From positions 1-24,285 of the forward strand of contig CAMUNT010000014.1 in NCBI GenBank assembly GCA_947090365.1: a DNA stretch of 24,285 nucleotides, in the 5' to 3' direction. Shown here one piece after another: positions 6,472-12,913 of the stretch. The notes under the pieces are model-generated. The model saw nothing but the letters and a program-made list of their open reading frames with translations, had not been told where the DNA came from and searched no databases. Each line of letters opens with the position of its first letter. Position 1 is the stretch's first letter. Origin of the DNA: an uncultured Clostridia bacterium (GTDB lineage: Bacteria; Bacillota; Clostridia; Christensenellales; Borkfalkiaceae). Position numbers and translations under genes: made by a program.

Positions 6472-7059
6472 TTAACCCCATTGTTGCGCCATAGCCTCGG
6501 CAATACCGTTGAATGTCTTTGACCTAACCGCCGGTGAACGGTTTAGTGCAGTCCAGCTCGGTGCAGCTGAACGCCTGTTAAACTCGATGACCGTTGGCAT
6601 TAAATACGGCAGACCCTTTAACCATAATAAAGTTTGTTTACTATAATCGTCGCCGAAATCGTACGGCTGTATCACCTGGCTATACGGCGGTAACTGTGCC
6701 GTTTTCATTGCGCGCGGATTTTCTATGCAAATTCTTTTGCAACCGGTGAAGTTATAAAAGATCATAAAAAATTCCCTCGCTTTCCTCTGCTCCTCAAAGC
6801 GTCCCCGGTTGACTTGATTATTTTTATAAAAATTTACTGCACCTGCAACCGACAGATACGTGCAGGGCGGATGCGCAATAATCAAATCATAATAGAACGG
6901 CTCAACAATTTTTAAATGTTCGATGACGTCGCCTTTTATATGCCATTCAGGGTGACCGCCCGAACAGTCTTTTATATCACAGCTAAAAGCCAGGTGACCG
7001 CGTTTTCTAAACGCTATCGTTACGCGTTGACTTTCTTCGCAAGCTACTAATACTCGCAT
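6472..7059 (-). CDS. C5-cytosine methyltransferase-like phage protein
   Basis: This 195-aa protein shows a SAM-binding start (MRVLVACEESQRV, then FSCDIKD), the catalytic PPC motif in AHPPCTYLSVAGA and the IENP motif in CIENPRAMK. These are motifs I, IV and VI of C5-cytosine methylases. The target-recognition domain of full methylases (usually above 300 aa) is absent, as in many phage proteins of this type, so specificity and even activity are uncertain. It may protect phage DNA or modify it for regulation. The start ATG at 7059 is chosen over one 13 codons upstream because the latter would overlap the preceding gene; AGG lies 10 nt before it. Its stop nearly touches the endonuclease start, forming a methylase/endonuclease pair. 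Confidence 0.75.
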   Translation of the reverse strand: MRVLVACEESQRVTIAFRKRGHLAFSCDIKDCSGGHPEWHIKGDVIEHLKIVEPFYYDLIIAHPPCTYLSVAGAVNFYKNNQVNRGRFEEQRKAREFFMIFYNFTGCKRICIENPRAMKTAQLPPYSQVIQPYDFGDDYSKQTLLWLKGLPYLMPTVIEFNRRSAAPSWTALNRSPAVRSKTFNGIAEAMAQQWG

Positions 7060-7063
7060 TTTA

Positions 7064-7273
7064 TTAATACCTAAAAGACGAACCGTGAAGCTCTTCAATA
7101 ACGTTCAAAATTGCAATATAAATTTTTGAAAAAGCCTCTTCTGATAATGAGCTGTAATACACAAGTTGCATTAAAATAGGTTTCAGCGCTTCGCTGCATA
7201 ACTGTTTAAAGTTCTGTCGTTGTTCAGCGTTAATAAATTCGCTCAATTTCTTTTCGATTTGTGCTTGTGTCAT
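7064..7273 (-). CDS. Small helical phage protein, 69 aa, first gene of leftward operon
   Basis: The protein is entirely helix-compatible (MTQAQIEKKLSEFINAEQRQ, then leucine- and isoleucine-rich stretches), without cysteine motifs, signal peptide or membrane segment. The start at 7273 is supported by AGGAG 10 nt upstream; an ATG 11 codons earlier would lie too near the promoter. It is the first gene after the operator-controlled leftward promoter, the position often held by small early regulators in temperate phage. It stops 4 nt before the methylase-like gene. Function unknown. Confidence 0.65.
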   Translation of the reverse strand: MTQAQIEKKLSEFINAEQRQNFKQLCSEALKPILMQLVYYSSLSEEAFSKIYIAILNVIEELHGSSFRY

Positions 7274-7301
7274 AGTTTCATTTCTCCTCGTGGTTTGGTT
7301 T

Positions 7302-7350
7302 AACAATTATTGATTGTAACTATATTATAACAATTTTTTATTGTTGTCAA
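7302..7350 (-). promoter_or_regulatory. Leftward early promoter with repressor operators
   Basis: On the minus strand, TTGACA (7350-7345) and TATAAT (7329-7324) are separated by 15 nt; the -10 is perfect and the spacer short. Two inverted repeats of the same geometry overlap it: AACAAT-N5-ATTGTT (7329-7345), filling the -35/-10 spacer, and ACAAT-N5-ATTGT (7303-7317), at the predicted start of transcription. They are the best candidates for binding sites of the adjacent XRE repressor. Confidence 0.7.
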
Positions 7351-7376
7351 ACAAATTTTTTAAAATTTATAATTGT

Positions 7377-7405
7377 TAGACAAAAAAAATTAAAAATTGT
7401 ACAAT
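7377..7405 (+). promoter_or_regulatory. Rightward repressor promoter with operator palindrome
   Basis: TAGACA (7377-7382), a 17-nt spacer and TACAAT (7400-7405) form a good promoter for the repressor gene. The palindrome ATTGTACAAT (7396-7405) covers the -10 and shares the ATTGT/ACAAT half-sites of the leftward operators but without the 5-nt spacer, suggesting weaker or alternative binding and autoregulation. Confidence 0.6.
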
Positions 7406-7431
7406 ACAATCAATAATTTTAGGAGAAAACT

Positions 7432-7788
7432 ATGACAATTGGTGAGCGCATTAAAGCTGAAAGATTAAAAATCAATATGCCACAAGCAACATTAGGCGAA
7501 TATCTTAAATTAACTCAACAAGCCGTCGGGCGTTGGGAAAAAGACCTTTCCGAACCAGATACGGCAACACTGAAAAAGCTTGCTGACTTATTCGGCGTAT
7601 CCGTTGACTATCTAATTGGCCACGACGAAATCACCCCAGAGGAACGCACCTCGGGAGCTTCGGAAACAAAAAAAATCAGCCTTTCGGCTGACGAATACGA
7701 ACTTATAATGTGTTATAGAGAAATCGGAAGAAAACGTGGCGCTGATGCGCAACGCGCATTAACTACCGTAGCAGAAAAAATGTTATAA
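7432..7788 (+). CDS. XRE-family phage repressor
   Basis: Residues 1-65 form a cI/Xre-type helix-turn-helix (IGERIKAERLKIN, then QQAVGRWEKDLSEPD and ADLFGVSVDYLIG). The remaining 50 residues are a short charged tail without a LexA-type peptidase domain, so SOS self-cleavage is not expected. AGGAG lies 7 nt before the ATG. The gene diverges from the structural operon across a region of repeated ATTGT/ACAAT operators, which makes it the likely lysogeny switch. It is followed at 14 bases by a small membrane protein and then the integrase. How induction would work without a peptidase domain is not evident; an antirepressor or proteolysis are options. Confidence 0.85.
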   Translation: MTIGERIKAERLKINMPQATLGEYLKLTQQAVGRWEKDLSEPDTATLKKLADLFGVSVDYLIGHDEITPEERTSGASETKKISLSADEYELIMCYREIGRKRGADAQRALTTVAEKML

Positions 7789-7802
7789 AATAGGAGAGAA
7801 TT

Positions 7803-8138
7803 ATGAACTTACCAAACAAAAAAAATGATACAACCAACCCTGCTCTTGCTCCGATTACTTGCCCGCGCTGTGGCAGTAAAGAACTTGCATTTGTCACTGA
7901 ATACCATAAATGCGTACTTGTTAAATTTATAGCAAACATAATATTAGCAAGTATCGTTCTTATACTCGTATTCAATTTATCTACACTTATTAGTCAAGGT
8001 GTAGGTCAATACATAACACCTGTCATTATTTTGACCGCATTATATATATGTTGTCAGATATATATTCTTGCAGTAGAAAGCAGAACGCACGTTAAAGCTA
8101 TTTGTCAGAACTGTGGCAACTTATGGCTATTAGATTAA
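7803..8138 (+). CDS. Membrane zinc-ribbon protein, 111 aa
   Basis: An N-terminal zinc-ribbon knuckle (CPRCGSKELAFVTEYHKC, residues about 20-37) is followed by two transmembrane helices (FIANIILASIVLILVFNL and YITPVIILTALYICCQIYIL), and the C-terminus has a second knuckle (CQNCG). The two cysteine pairs could meet on the cytoplasmic side to form one zinc site around a membrane hairpin. AGGAGA precedes the ATG. It is co-transcribed with the repressor, and genes expressed from the lysogen in this place often mediate superinfection exclusion or sensing; that role is inference. No named family recognised. Confidence 0.75.
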   Translation: MNLPNKKNDTTNPALAPITCPRCGSKELAFVTEYHKCVLVKFIANIILASIVLILVFNLSTLISQGVGQYITPVIILTALYICCQIYILAVESRTHVKAICQNCGNLWLLD

Positions 8139-8184
8139 AAAGCTGTAACTTTTTCGGTTGAAATTTAAAAATTGTGTTATATAT

Positions 8185-8218
8185 CCTGTGAATTTTTTTA
8201 CAGGGGGAATAACACTTG
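8185..8218 (+). promoter_or_regulatory. Integrase TTG start with hairpin over its Shine-Dalgarno
   Basis: The Shine-Dalgarno AGGGGG (8202-8207) lies 8 nt before a TTG start (8216). CCTGT (8185-8189) can pair with ACAGG (8200-8204), occluding part of it. The weak start codon plus occluded site may hold integrase expression low in the lysogen. Confidence 0.5.
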
Positions 8219-9451
8219 AACACAAATATATTAGCACTCGCAAGCAAGCTTATACTTGCAAGCACCACCGGTGACGACAAGGAGCTTCAAAGAGTTTCCG
8301 AACAGCTCGCCGAAGAACTACTCAACCGCTCTTCCGATAACGTTACGGACAACAAGTCCGTTTCGAAAGCGAACTTTACGGGCATTTTGAATTTTAACAA
8401 TCAGGAGTTAAACGAAATGCCTAAATCATTCAAAAAATATTTTATTGCGGACGGATGCGCAATCTGCTACCGTAAAAGAACGACTAACGGTTACAGATGC
8501 AGTTATGAAGTCCGTTACCGCCGACACGGTTATAACATTTCCGTTTCGGCAACAAGCTTACCTGTTGTAAAAGCACGCTTTATTGAAGCATTGAAACACG
8601 CAAAACCGATTGAAAAATCTATGTTCAACGGTATACCTACTGCTTTCGGTGAATTTTCTACATACTATTTTGAAAATTACCGTAAACGGCGAGTTACCGA
8701 ACAAACGTATAAAAACGACGTTTGGCGATATGAGCGATATTTGTTGCCGACATTCGGTACAATGCCTATCAGGACAATCACACCGTTAACGTGCCAAAAA
8801 CTGATTGACGATATAGTAAATCAAGGCAAAAGCAAAACCGCACTTGAAGTATTTTCGTTAATGAACGTCATTTTTAAAATGGCTATTCGCCACGAAATTA
8901 TCAGAAGTAACCCTTTGGATATAGTCTTAATGCCTTCACACGAACGCAAACACGGGAAAGCTTTAACGAAAGACGAAGAACGCAAGCTATTGACCGAAAC
9001 GGCAAACACCCCGTATCAGCTTATGTTCGCAGTTGCTCTGTATACCGGAATGCGCCCAAACGAATATAAGACCGCAAGCATTGACGGCAATTTTATTAAA
9101 TGTGTAAACAGCAAACAAAAAGACGGAAAAGAGCATTACAAAAAAATTCCGATAATTGCACCGCTCCGCCCTTATCTCACCGATAAAACTGAACTGTCAT
9201 TTTACCTTGCCGAACCGATGCGCCGAATAATGCGCGAAATTCTTCCTAATCATATCCTTTATGACCTGCGAACAACCTTTTATACAAGATGTCAGGAATG
9301 CGGAGTATCAGAGGTTGCGCGGAATATTTTTGTCGGTCATACTTTAAAAGGGCTTGCAAGCACTTATACAGACGTTTCAGATGAATACCTTTTAAGCGAA
9401 GCTGAAAAGCTCAATGCCTGGTATTACCCCCGAATTACCCCCAAAAATTAG
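8216..9451 (+). CDS. int: Tyrosine integrase of the prophage
   Basis: The 411-aa protein catalyses site-specific insertion and excision. It has an N-terminal arm, a SAM-like core-binding domain (about residues 140-235) and a catalytic domain with Arg I at R280 (LYTGMRPNEY), Arg II at R352 (YDLRTTF), His at H375 (FVGHTLKG) and the nucleophile Y384 (ASTYTDVS). The position normally holding the first catalytic His, three residues before Arg II, is Tyr (Y349), a variant found in some Gram-positive integrases. Translation starts at TTG because a strong AGGGGG lies 8 nt upstream and no ATG fits. It points at the tmRNA 3' end 90 bases away, the likely attachment site, and is third in the repressor operon or driven by its own weak promoter. 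Confidence 0.92.
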   Translation: MNTNILALASKLILASTTGDDKELQRVSEQLAEELLNRSSDNVTDNKSVSKANFTGILNFNNQELNEMPKSFKKYFIADGCAICYRKRTTNGYRCSYEVRYRRHGYNISVSATSLPVVKARFIEALKHAKPIEKSMFNGIPTAFGEFSTYYFENYRKRRVTEQTYKNDVWRYERYLLPTFGTMPIRTITPLTCQKLIDDIVNQGKSKTALEVFSLMNVIFKMAIRHEIIRSNPLDIVLMPSHERKHGKALTKDEERKLLTETANTPYQLMFAVALYTGMRPNEYKTASIDGNFIKCVNSKQKDGKEHYKKIPIIAPLRPYLTDKTELSFYLAEPMRRIMREILPNHILYDLRTTFYTRCQECGVSEVARNIFVGHTLKGLASTYTDVSDEYLLSEAEKLNAWYYPRITPKN

Positions 9452-9484
9452 CTTTTAAAGCAAATTTATTACTGAAAAATAACG

Positions 9485-9505
9485 AAAAAAGCCCGATTTT
9501 CGGGC
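9485..9505 (-). terminator. Intrinsic terminator downstream of tmRNA
   Basis: GCCCGA/TCGGGC with a 3-nt loop (9491-9505) is followed on the minus strand by six T (9490-9485). It lies 37 bases beyond the tmRNA 3' end, on what appears to be the prophage side of the att site, so the phage would supply the host tmRNA terminator. Confidence 0.7.
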
Positions 9506-9531
9506 AAAATCGCTCAAAAAAGGGGCTTTTT
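9486..9531 (+). terminator. Candidate rightward terminator for integrase
   Basis: AAAAAGCCC (9486-9494) can pair with GGGCTTTTT (9523-9531), ending in a T-run. It competes with the short hairpin at 9491-9505, so the two directions may use alternative folds of the same sequence. Confidence 0.45.
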
Positions 9532-9541
9532 ATCTTAATTT

Positions 9542-9585
9542 TGGTGGACGAGTAGGGACTTGCACCCTAGTCTTACAGACTTCGT
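9542..9585. other. Probable attachment site in the tmRNA 3' end
   Basis: The integrase gene ends 90 bases from the tmRNA 3' terminus, and tmRNA 3' ends are well-known tyrosine-integrase targets because the phage copy restores the gene. The core would lie in the T-arm/acceptor sequence. The second repeat was searched for and is not in the window, so exact limits cannot be fixed. Confidence 0.45.
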
Positions 9586-9929
9586 TTAAGCTTTCTACAT
9601 ACTTAGTCTTTCATTTAGCTTACTTCGCATACGCCGACAGACAGGCTTATGCGACAGCATACCGCTTAATTACTTACCTTCGTACGCGGTAAAATGCGAA
9701 AGTAATTTAACCGTTTAGTTAACGCCGCTTTGCCGGCAACGGTATCCGGCAGACGACGGACAGCGTAAGTTACGCTGCGCAAGCCATGCTTGCACCTCTC
9801 ATCGAGGGGAAAGCGACGACTTTCGAATCTTTTGATTCTGCGTTTAAATTTAAGTTTCCGTTTTTACAAAGCCGAGCCTTTGGTATGCTTTTCCTATCCT
9901 CTACCTGCAATCGAATCTGAAACTCGCCC
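9542..9929 (-). ncRNA. ssrA: Transfer-messenger RNA (tmRNA)
   Basis: tmRNA rescues stalled ribosomes by acting as tRNA-Ala and then as mRNA for a degradation tag. The 5' end GGGCGAG (9929-9923) pairs with CTCGTCC before the encoded ACCA end at 9542, closing the acceptor stem with one G-U. The conserved segments ATTCGAT near the 5' end, ACTTAAAT before the tag and GACTAAGTATGTAG near the 3' end match known tmRNAs. The resume codon is GCA at 9841-9839, and the frame stays open for 23 codons to TAA at 9772-9770, inside the loop of a CAGCG/CGCTG hairpin. The tag begins AESKDSKVV and ends SMACAA, much longer than the usual 9-15 residues but keeping the Ala-Ala end. The T-loop reads TGCAAGT, with G where U55 is normal. 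Length 388 nt is typical. Confidence 0.93.
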
Positions 9930-9966
9930 GTAACAAACAATTAACGCTATTTGTTTGCTTTTATTT

Positions 9967-9996
9967 ATTATATACTCTGATATTAAAAAAAATCAA
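9967..9996 (-). promoter_or_regulatory. tmRNA promoter
   Basis: On the minus strand, TTGATT (9996-9991) and a perfect TATAAT (9972-9967) are 18 nt apart. The start would be near 9960, giving a roughly 30-nt 5' leader that RNase P would remove to the mature end at 9929. Confidence 0.7.
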
Positions 9997-10016
9997 GCGT
10001 TTATTTTTGTTTTTTA

Positions 10017-10045
10017 TTGACATTTTTTATCAAATACATTAAAGT
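10017..10045 (+). promoter_or_regulatory. Promoter very close to the sugar-kinase start
   Basis: TTGACA (10017-10022), a 17-nt spacer and TAAAGT (10040-10045). The -10 ends 9 nt before the ATG at 10055 and no Shine-Dalgarno is visible, so the mRNA would have a leader of about 0-3 nt. Confidence 0.5.
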
Positions 10046-10054
10046 TAAGATGTT

Positions 10055-10969
10055 ATGATTTACACAGTTACGTTAAATCCCTCGCTGGATTATTACGTAC
10101 AAGTCAATAATTTTAAAAGCGGCCTTGTGAACAGGGCCGTTTCCGAAAGGCTTGCAGTCGGCGGTAAGGGAATAAACGTATCGCTTGCATTAAGAGAGCT
10201 CGGCGAAGAAACCCTTGCGCTCGGCTTCGTTGCGGGCTTTACAGGCAAAGCCATAAAGGACAAAATAAAGTCGTTAGGGCTTGAAAACAACTTTATAGAA
10301 GTCGAAGGACAGAGCCGTATTAACGTAAAAATCAAAGGCAATACCGAAACCGATATAAACGGCAGAGGCGCAAAAATTTCCGAAAGCAACGTAAACTCGC
10401 TTATAAGGAAGCTTAAAAGTATGCTGACGGGCGGTGACTGGCTTGTAATAAGCGGAAGCGTACCCGCGACGCTTGACGAATTTACTTACGCTAATATTTT
10501 AAAAAAGCTGAAAAATAATATTCAGGGAATTAACGTCGTAGTCGACGCCTGCGGAAAACTGCTTACGGAAACGCTGAAATACCGCCCCTTCCTCATAAAA
10601 CCCAATATATACGAAATGTGCGAAATTTTTTCGCTTTCGGCAATTCCCAGCATAGAGGAAATTTTCGCCTGTGCGTACAAGCTTCAGAATATGGGCGCGC
10701 GTAACGTAATTATTTCTATGGGAAGCTCCGGCGCGGCAATGGTAACGGAAACCTCGCAATCACTCTACGTGAGGGCGGCGCGTGGCGAGCTTGTGAACTC
10801 GGTTGGCGCGGGCGACAGTATGATTGCGGGATTTATACACGAATATCTTCACACGCATAATTATTTCTCGGCCCTCAACTTCGCAACCGCGGCGGGAAGC
10901 GCGTGCGCGTTCACTAAAAACCTTGCTACAAAGGAACAGATAGAGTACGTCGAATCGCTTATGTTATGA
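10055..10969 (+). CDS. fruK: 1-phosphofructokinase (PfkB-type hexose-phosphate kinase)
   Basis: The 304-aa protein is a PfkB/ribokinase-fold kinase of the 1-phosphofructokinase/tagatose-6-phosphate kinase group, which phosphorylates sugar phosphates with ATP. The N-terminus (MIYTVTLNPSLDYYV) is typical of FruK/LacC. GGKGINVS (36-43) binds substrate, and GAGDSM (251-256) contains the catalytic base D254. No fructose PTS or fruR gene adjoins it, so the substrate (fructose-1-P or tagatose-6-P) is not settled by context. The only ATG that fits has no Shine-Dalgarno and lies 9 nt after a promoter -10. Its stop overlaps the phosphopantetheinyl transferase start (ATGA), so the two are translationally coupled. 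It is the first host gene beyond tmRNA. Confidence 0.85.
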   Translation: MIYTVTLNPSLDYYVQVNNFKSGLVNRAVSERLAVGGKGINVSLALRELGEETLALGFVAGFTGKAIKDKIKSLGLENNFIEVEGQSRINVKIKGNTETDINGRGAKISESNVNSLIRKLKSMLTGGDWLVISGSVPATLDEFTYANILKKLKNNIQGINVVVDACGKLLTETLKYRPFLIKPNIYEMCEIFSLSAIPSIEEIFACAYKLQNMGARNVIISMGSSGAAMVTETSQSLYVRAARGELVNSVGAGDSMIAGFIHEYLHTHNYFSALNFATAAGSACAFTKNLATKEQIEYVESLML

Positions 10970-11457
10970 TAGAATTGTACGCAACCGCAAACGAGCGGGT
11001 TTACGGTAAACTGAAAAGCTTACTGAATACCGACGAGCCGATTAAAAGAGGAAAAAACGGCAAGCCGTATACCGACGGCGCAAGCTTTTCTGTTACGCAC
11101 ACCGCCGATACCGCACTTATCGCAATAAGCGACAAGCCCGTCGGGATTGACGCGGAAATAATAAGGGAACGAAAATCCGTCAGCATTATAAAACGGCTTA
11201 CAGCGCGGGAACGCGCGGAAATAAAAGGCAGTTCGCTTGAATTTTTGAAAAACTGGATAGTTAAAGAAGCTTATATAAAAATGCTCGGCGGAACACTTGC
11301 GCACGATTTCAAACGGCTTGAATACTTCGAAGGCGTTCTGCTTTGCGACGGTTTAAAACCCGAATGCAATATCCGTTGCGCCGTATACGGCGGATTGGTT
11401 TACGCCGTATGCGCCGAAAGCGAAATTCCGCAAAGCATTGTAATACACGAAATTTAA
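10966..11457 (+). CDS. 4'-phosphopantetheinyl transferase
   Basis: The enzyme moves the phosphopantetheine arm from CoA to a serine of acyl or peptidyl carrier proteins. The family signatures are visible: FSVTHT (41-46, equivalent to FNxSHS), VGIDAE (59-64, Mg-binding D62 and E64) and WIVKEAYIK (97-105, the WxxKEA motif). At 163 aa it is shorter than Sfp (about 220), being nearer to a trimmed Sfp-type domain than to AcpS, which lacks the WxxKEA signature. It is coupled to the sugar kinase by a 4-base overlap, though the two have no obvious pathway link. A terminator follows directly. No PKS or NRPS genes are in the window, so its carrier-protein target is unknown. Confidence 0.85.
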   Translation: MIELYATANERVYGKLKSLLNTDEPIKRGKNGKPYTDGASFSVTHTADTALIAISDKPVGIDAEIIRERKSVSIIKRLTARERAEIKGSSLEFLKNWIVKEAYIKMLGGTLAHDFKRLEYFEGVLLCDGLKPECNIRCAVYGGLVYAVCAESEIPQSIVIHEI

Positions 11458-11480
11458 CAGTAACCGAACGGTTGCTGTTT
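11456..11480 (+). terminator. Terminator after phosphopantetheinyl transferase
   Basis: AACAGTAACC (11456-11465) pairs with GGTTGCTGTT (11470-11479), with one U-G pair and a GAAC loop; a T-rich tract follows. The stem starts within the stop codon of the upstream gene. Confidence 0.65.
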
Positions 11481-11484
11481 TGAT

Positions 11485-11513
11485 TTGCGTTTTTTTTGCG
11501 GTTGGTATATAAT
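11485..11513 (+). promoter_or_regulatory. Promoter for mtnN, leaderless arrangement
   Basis: TTGCGT (11485-11490), a 17-nt spacer and TATAAT (11508-11513). Only 6 nt separate the -10 from the ATG at 11520, so transcription should begin at or next to the A of the start codon. Confidence 0.65.
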
Positions 11514-11519
11514 ACAGCT

Positions 11520-12176
11520 ATGAAAGTTTTTATAATTGCAATGGATAAGGAAGCCGAACCAATAATTTCGGCTATGAAAATCGAAAGAAAAATCCCCTGT
11601 TGCCGTAAAAAGGTTTATATAGGCAAGCTTTACGGCGAAACCGTCGGCGTAGTTATCTGCGGAGTCGGCAAGGTCAACGCCGCAATCGGCACCCAGATTG
11701 CCGTAAACGAGCTGGGCGCGGAAACCATAATAAATTTAGGCGTTGCAGGCGGGCTTAACGGCAAAGTCGAAGTCGGGGAAATTTACGGAATATCGCACGC
11801 TGTTCAGTTCGATTTCGACCTGTCGGAAATCAATCAAACCGAAATAGGCACGCTTGACGAATGCAAGACGAACTATCTCCCCCTCAACACCTGTTCAGCT
11901 TACCCCTTAAAACGGATAGGCACCGGCGACAGGTTCAACGACAGCAGGGCGGACTTCGACCTTTTAACGAAGGTTCTGAACGCCGATATACGCGATATGG
12001 AATGCGGAGCGGTAATTCAGGTTTGTCTGTACGCGAAAGTTAAGTGCTATGCGTTTAAAATTATTTCAGACGTTGCGGGAAGTTCAAGCACTATCGGGCA
12101 GTACCAAAGTAATTTATTACTTTGCTTCGATACCCTTAAACGCGAGCTTGAAAATATCGTTAAATCGGTAAACTGA
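11520..12176 (+). CDS. mtnN: 5'-methylthioadenosine/S-adenosylhomocysteine nucleosidase
   Basis: This enzyme cleaves adenine from methylthioadenosine and S-adenosylhomocysteine, by-products of SAM use, in the activated-methyl cycle. The 218-aa protein has the catalytic glutamate in MDKEAEP (E11), GVGKVNAA (48-55), NLGVAGG (72-78), a phosphorylase-type DMEC motif (159-162; DMEG in most homologues) and ISDVAG with the general acid D184. Length matches the family. An ATG at 11520 is chosen over an upstream in-frame start because the latter lies within the promoter. No Shine-Dalgarno is present, and the promoter predicts a leaderless mRNA. The gene stands alone between a terminator and the UDG gene. 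Confidence 0.9.
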   Translation: MKVFIIAMDKEAEPIISAMKIERKIPCCRKKVYIGKLYGETVGVVICGVGKVNAAIGTQIAVNELGAETIINLGVAGGLNGKVEVGEIYGISHAVQFDFDLSEINQTEIGTLDECKTNYLPLNTCSAYPLKRIGTGDRFNDSRADFDLLTKVLNADIRDMECGAVIQVCLYAKVKCYAFKIISDVAGSSSTIGQYQSNLLLCFDTLKRELENIVKSVN

Positions 12177-12212
12177 AAACTTTAAATTTTATAAAATAAC
12201 GGAGTTATACTT

Positions 12213-12893
12213 ATGAAACCTTTGGGCGGAGGCTGGGACGAGCTTTTAGGCGGGCTTTTTTCGGACGAACGGTACTTGAAAATACGCGAATTTCTGAAAA
12301 ACGAATACTGCACGCATACCGTTTACCCCGATATGTACGATTTATACAACTGTTTCAGATACACCTCTTTAAACTCGTTAAAGGCTGTAATTCTGGGTCA
12401 GGACCCCTATCACGAGCCCAATCAGGCGCACGGGCTGTGCTTTTCGGTAAGGCGCGGAGTTCCTCTTCCACCGTCGCTTCTGAATATTTACAAGGAAATC
12501 GAAAACGATTTGGGCATAAAAGAGCCGAACTGCGGTGAGCTTACCAAATGGGCAAATGAAGGCGTTCTGCTTTTAAACACCACCTTGACGGTAAGGGAGC
12601 ATCTTGCCAATTCGCACTCGAAATGTGGGTGGGCGTGGTTTACGGACAGCGTTATAAAGCTGATTTCCGAAAATTGCGAAAACGTGGTCTTTATTCTCTG
12701 GGGCGGTAACGCGCGGAGCAAGGCCCCGCTTATCGATACGAAAAAGCACCTTATTCTGCAATGCGCACACCCCTCGCCACTTTCGGCGTACAACGGCTTT
12801 TTCGGCTGTAAACACTTTTCCAAAACCAACGATTATCTGATTTCCCGCGGCAAACAGCCGATTGACTGGGACTTAAATAAAGCGGACGGCTAA
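12213..12893 (+). CDS. ung: Uracil-DNA glycosylase, family 1
   Basis: It removes uracil from DNA as the first step of base-excision repair. The 226-aa protein has the water-activating motif GQDPYH (62-67, Asp64), the uracil-contacting LLLNTTLTV (119-127) and the DNA-intercalating HPSPLSA loop (186-192), all intact and correctly spaced for family 1. GGAG lies 8 nt before the ATG, unlike the SD-less genes upstream and downstream. Its TAA stop forms the loop of the terminator hairpin. Confidence 0.95.
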   Translation: MKPLGGGWDELLGGLFSDERYLKIREFLKNEYCTHTVYPDMYDLYNCFRYTSLNSLKAVILGQDPYHEPNQAHGLCFSVRRGVPLPPSLLNIYKEIENDLGIKEPNCGELTKWANEGVLLLNTTLTVREHLANSHSKCGWAWFTDSVIKLISENCENVVFILWGGNARSKAPLIDTKKHLILQCAHPSPLSAYNGFFGCKHFSKTNDYLISRGKQPIDWDLNKADG

Positions 12894-12906
12894 GCCGTCC
12901 GCTTTT
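12879..12906. terminator. Bidirectional terminator with the ung stop codon in its loop
   Basis: AAAGCGGACGGC (12879-12890) and GCCGTCCGCTTT (12894-12905) form a perfect 12-bp stem around TAA, the stop codon of ung. T-runs on either strand serve ung and the convergent lipoprotein gene. Confidence 0.85.
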
Positions 12907-12913
12907 ATAATGG

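Larger units (their letters stand above)
1..9541. mobile_element. Integrated inovirus-like prophage (left end outside window)
   Basis: The stretch contains a divergent lysogeny arm (XRE repressor, membrane protein, tyrosine integrase) and a long leftward operon ending in a Zot/pI-like ATPase preceded by two secreted or membrane-anchored proteins. It abuts the 3' end of a tmRNA gene, a classic tyrosine-integrase target. HNH and C5-methylase-like genes are typical phage cargo. Established knowledge: inoviruses encode a pI/Zot ATPase next to an anchored adhesion protein and are about 5-15 kb. Not seen: a Rep protein, a small major coat protein, or the second copy of the att repeat, so the left boundary is outside the window and the assignment to inoviruses rests mainly on the Zot ATPase and gene order. 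A conjugative or satellite element carrying Zot is the alternative. Confidence 0.72.

Noticed and set aside
1..9500. Second copy of the tmRNA 3' end as the left attachment site
   Set aside because: No match to the GAGTAGGGACTTGCACCC core was found in the window; the left boundary must be outside.
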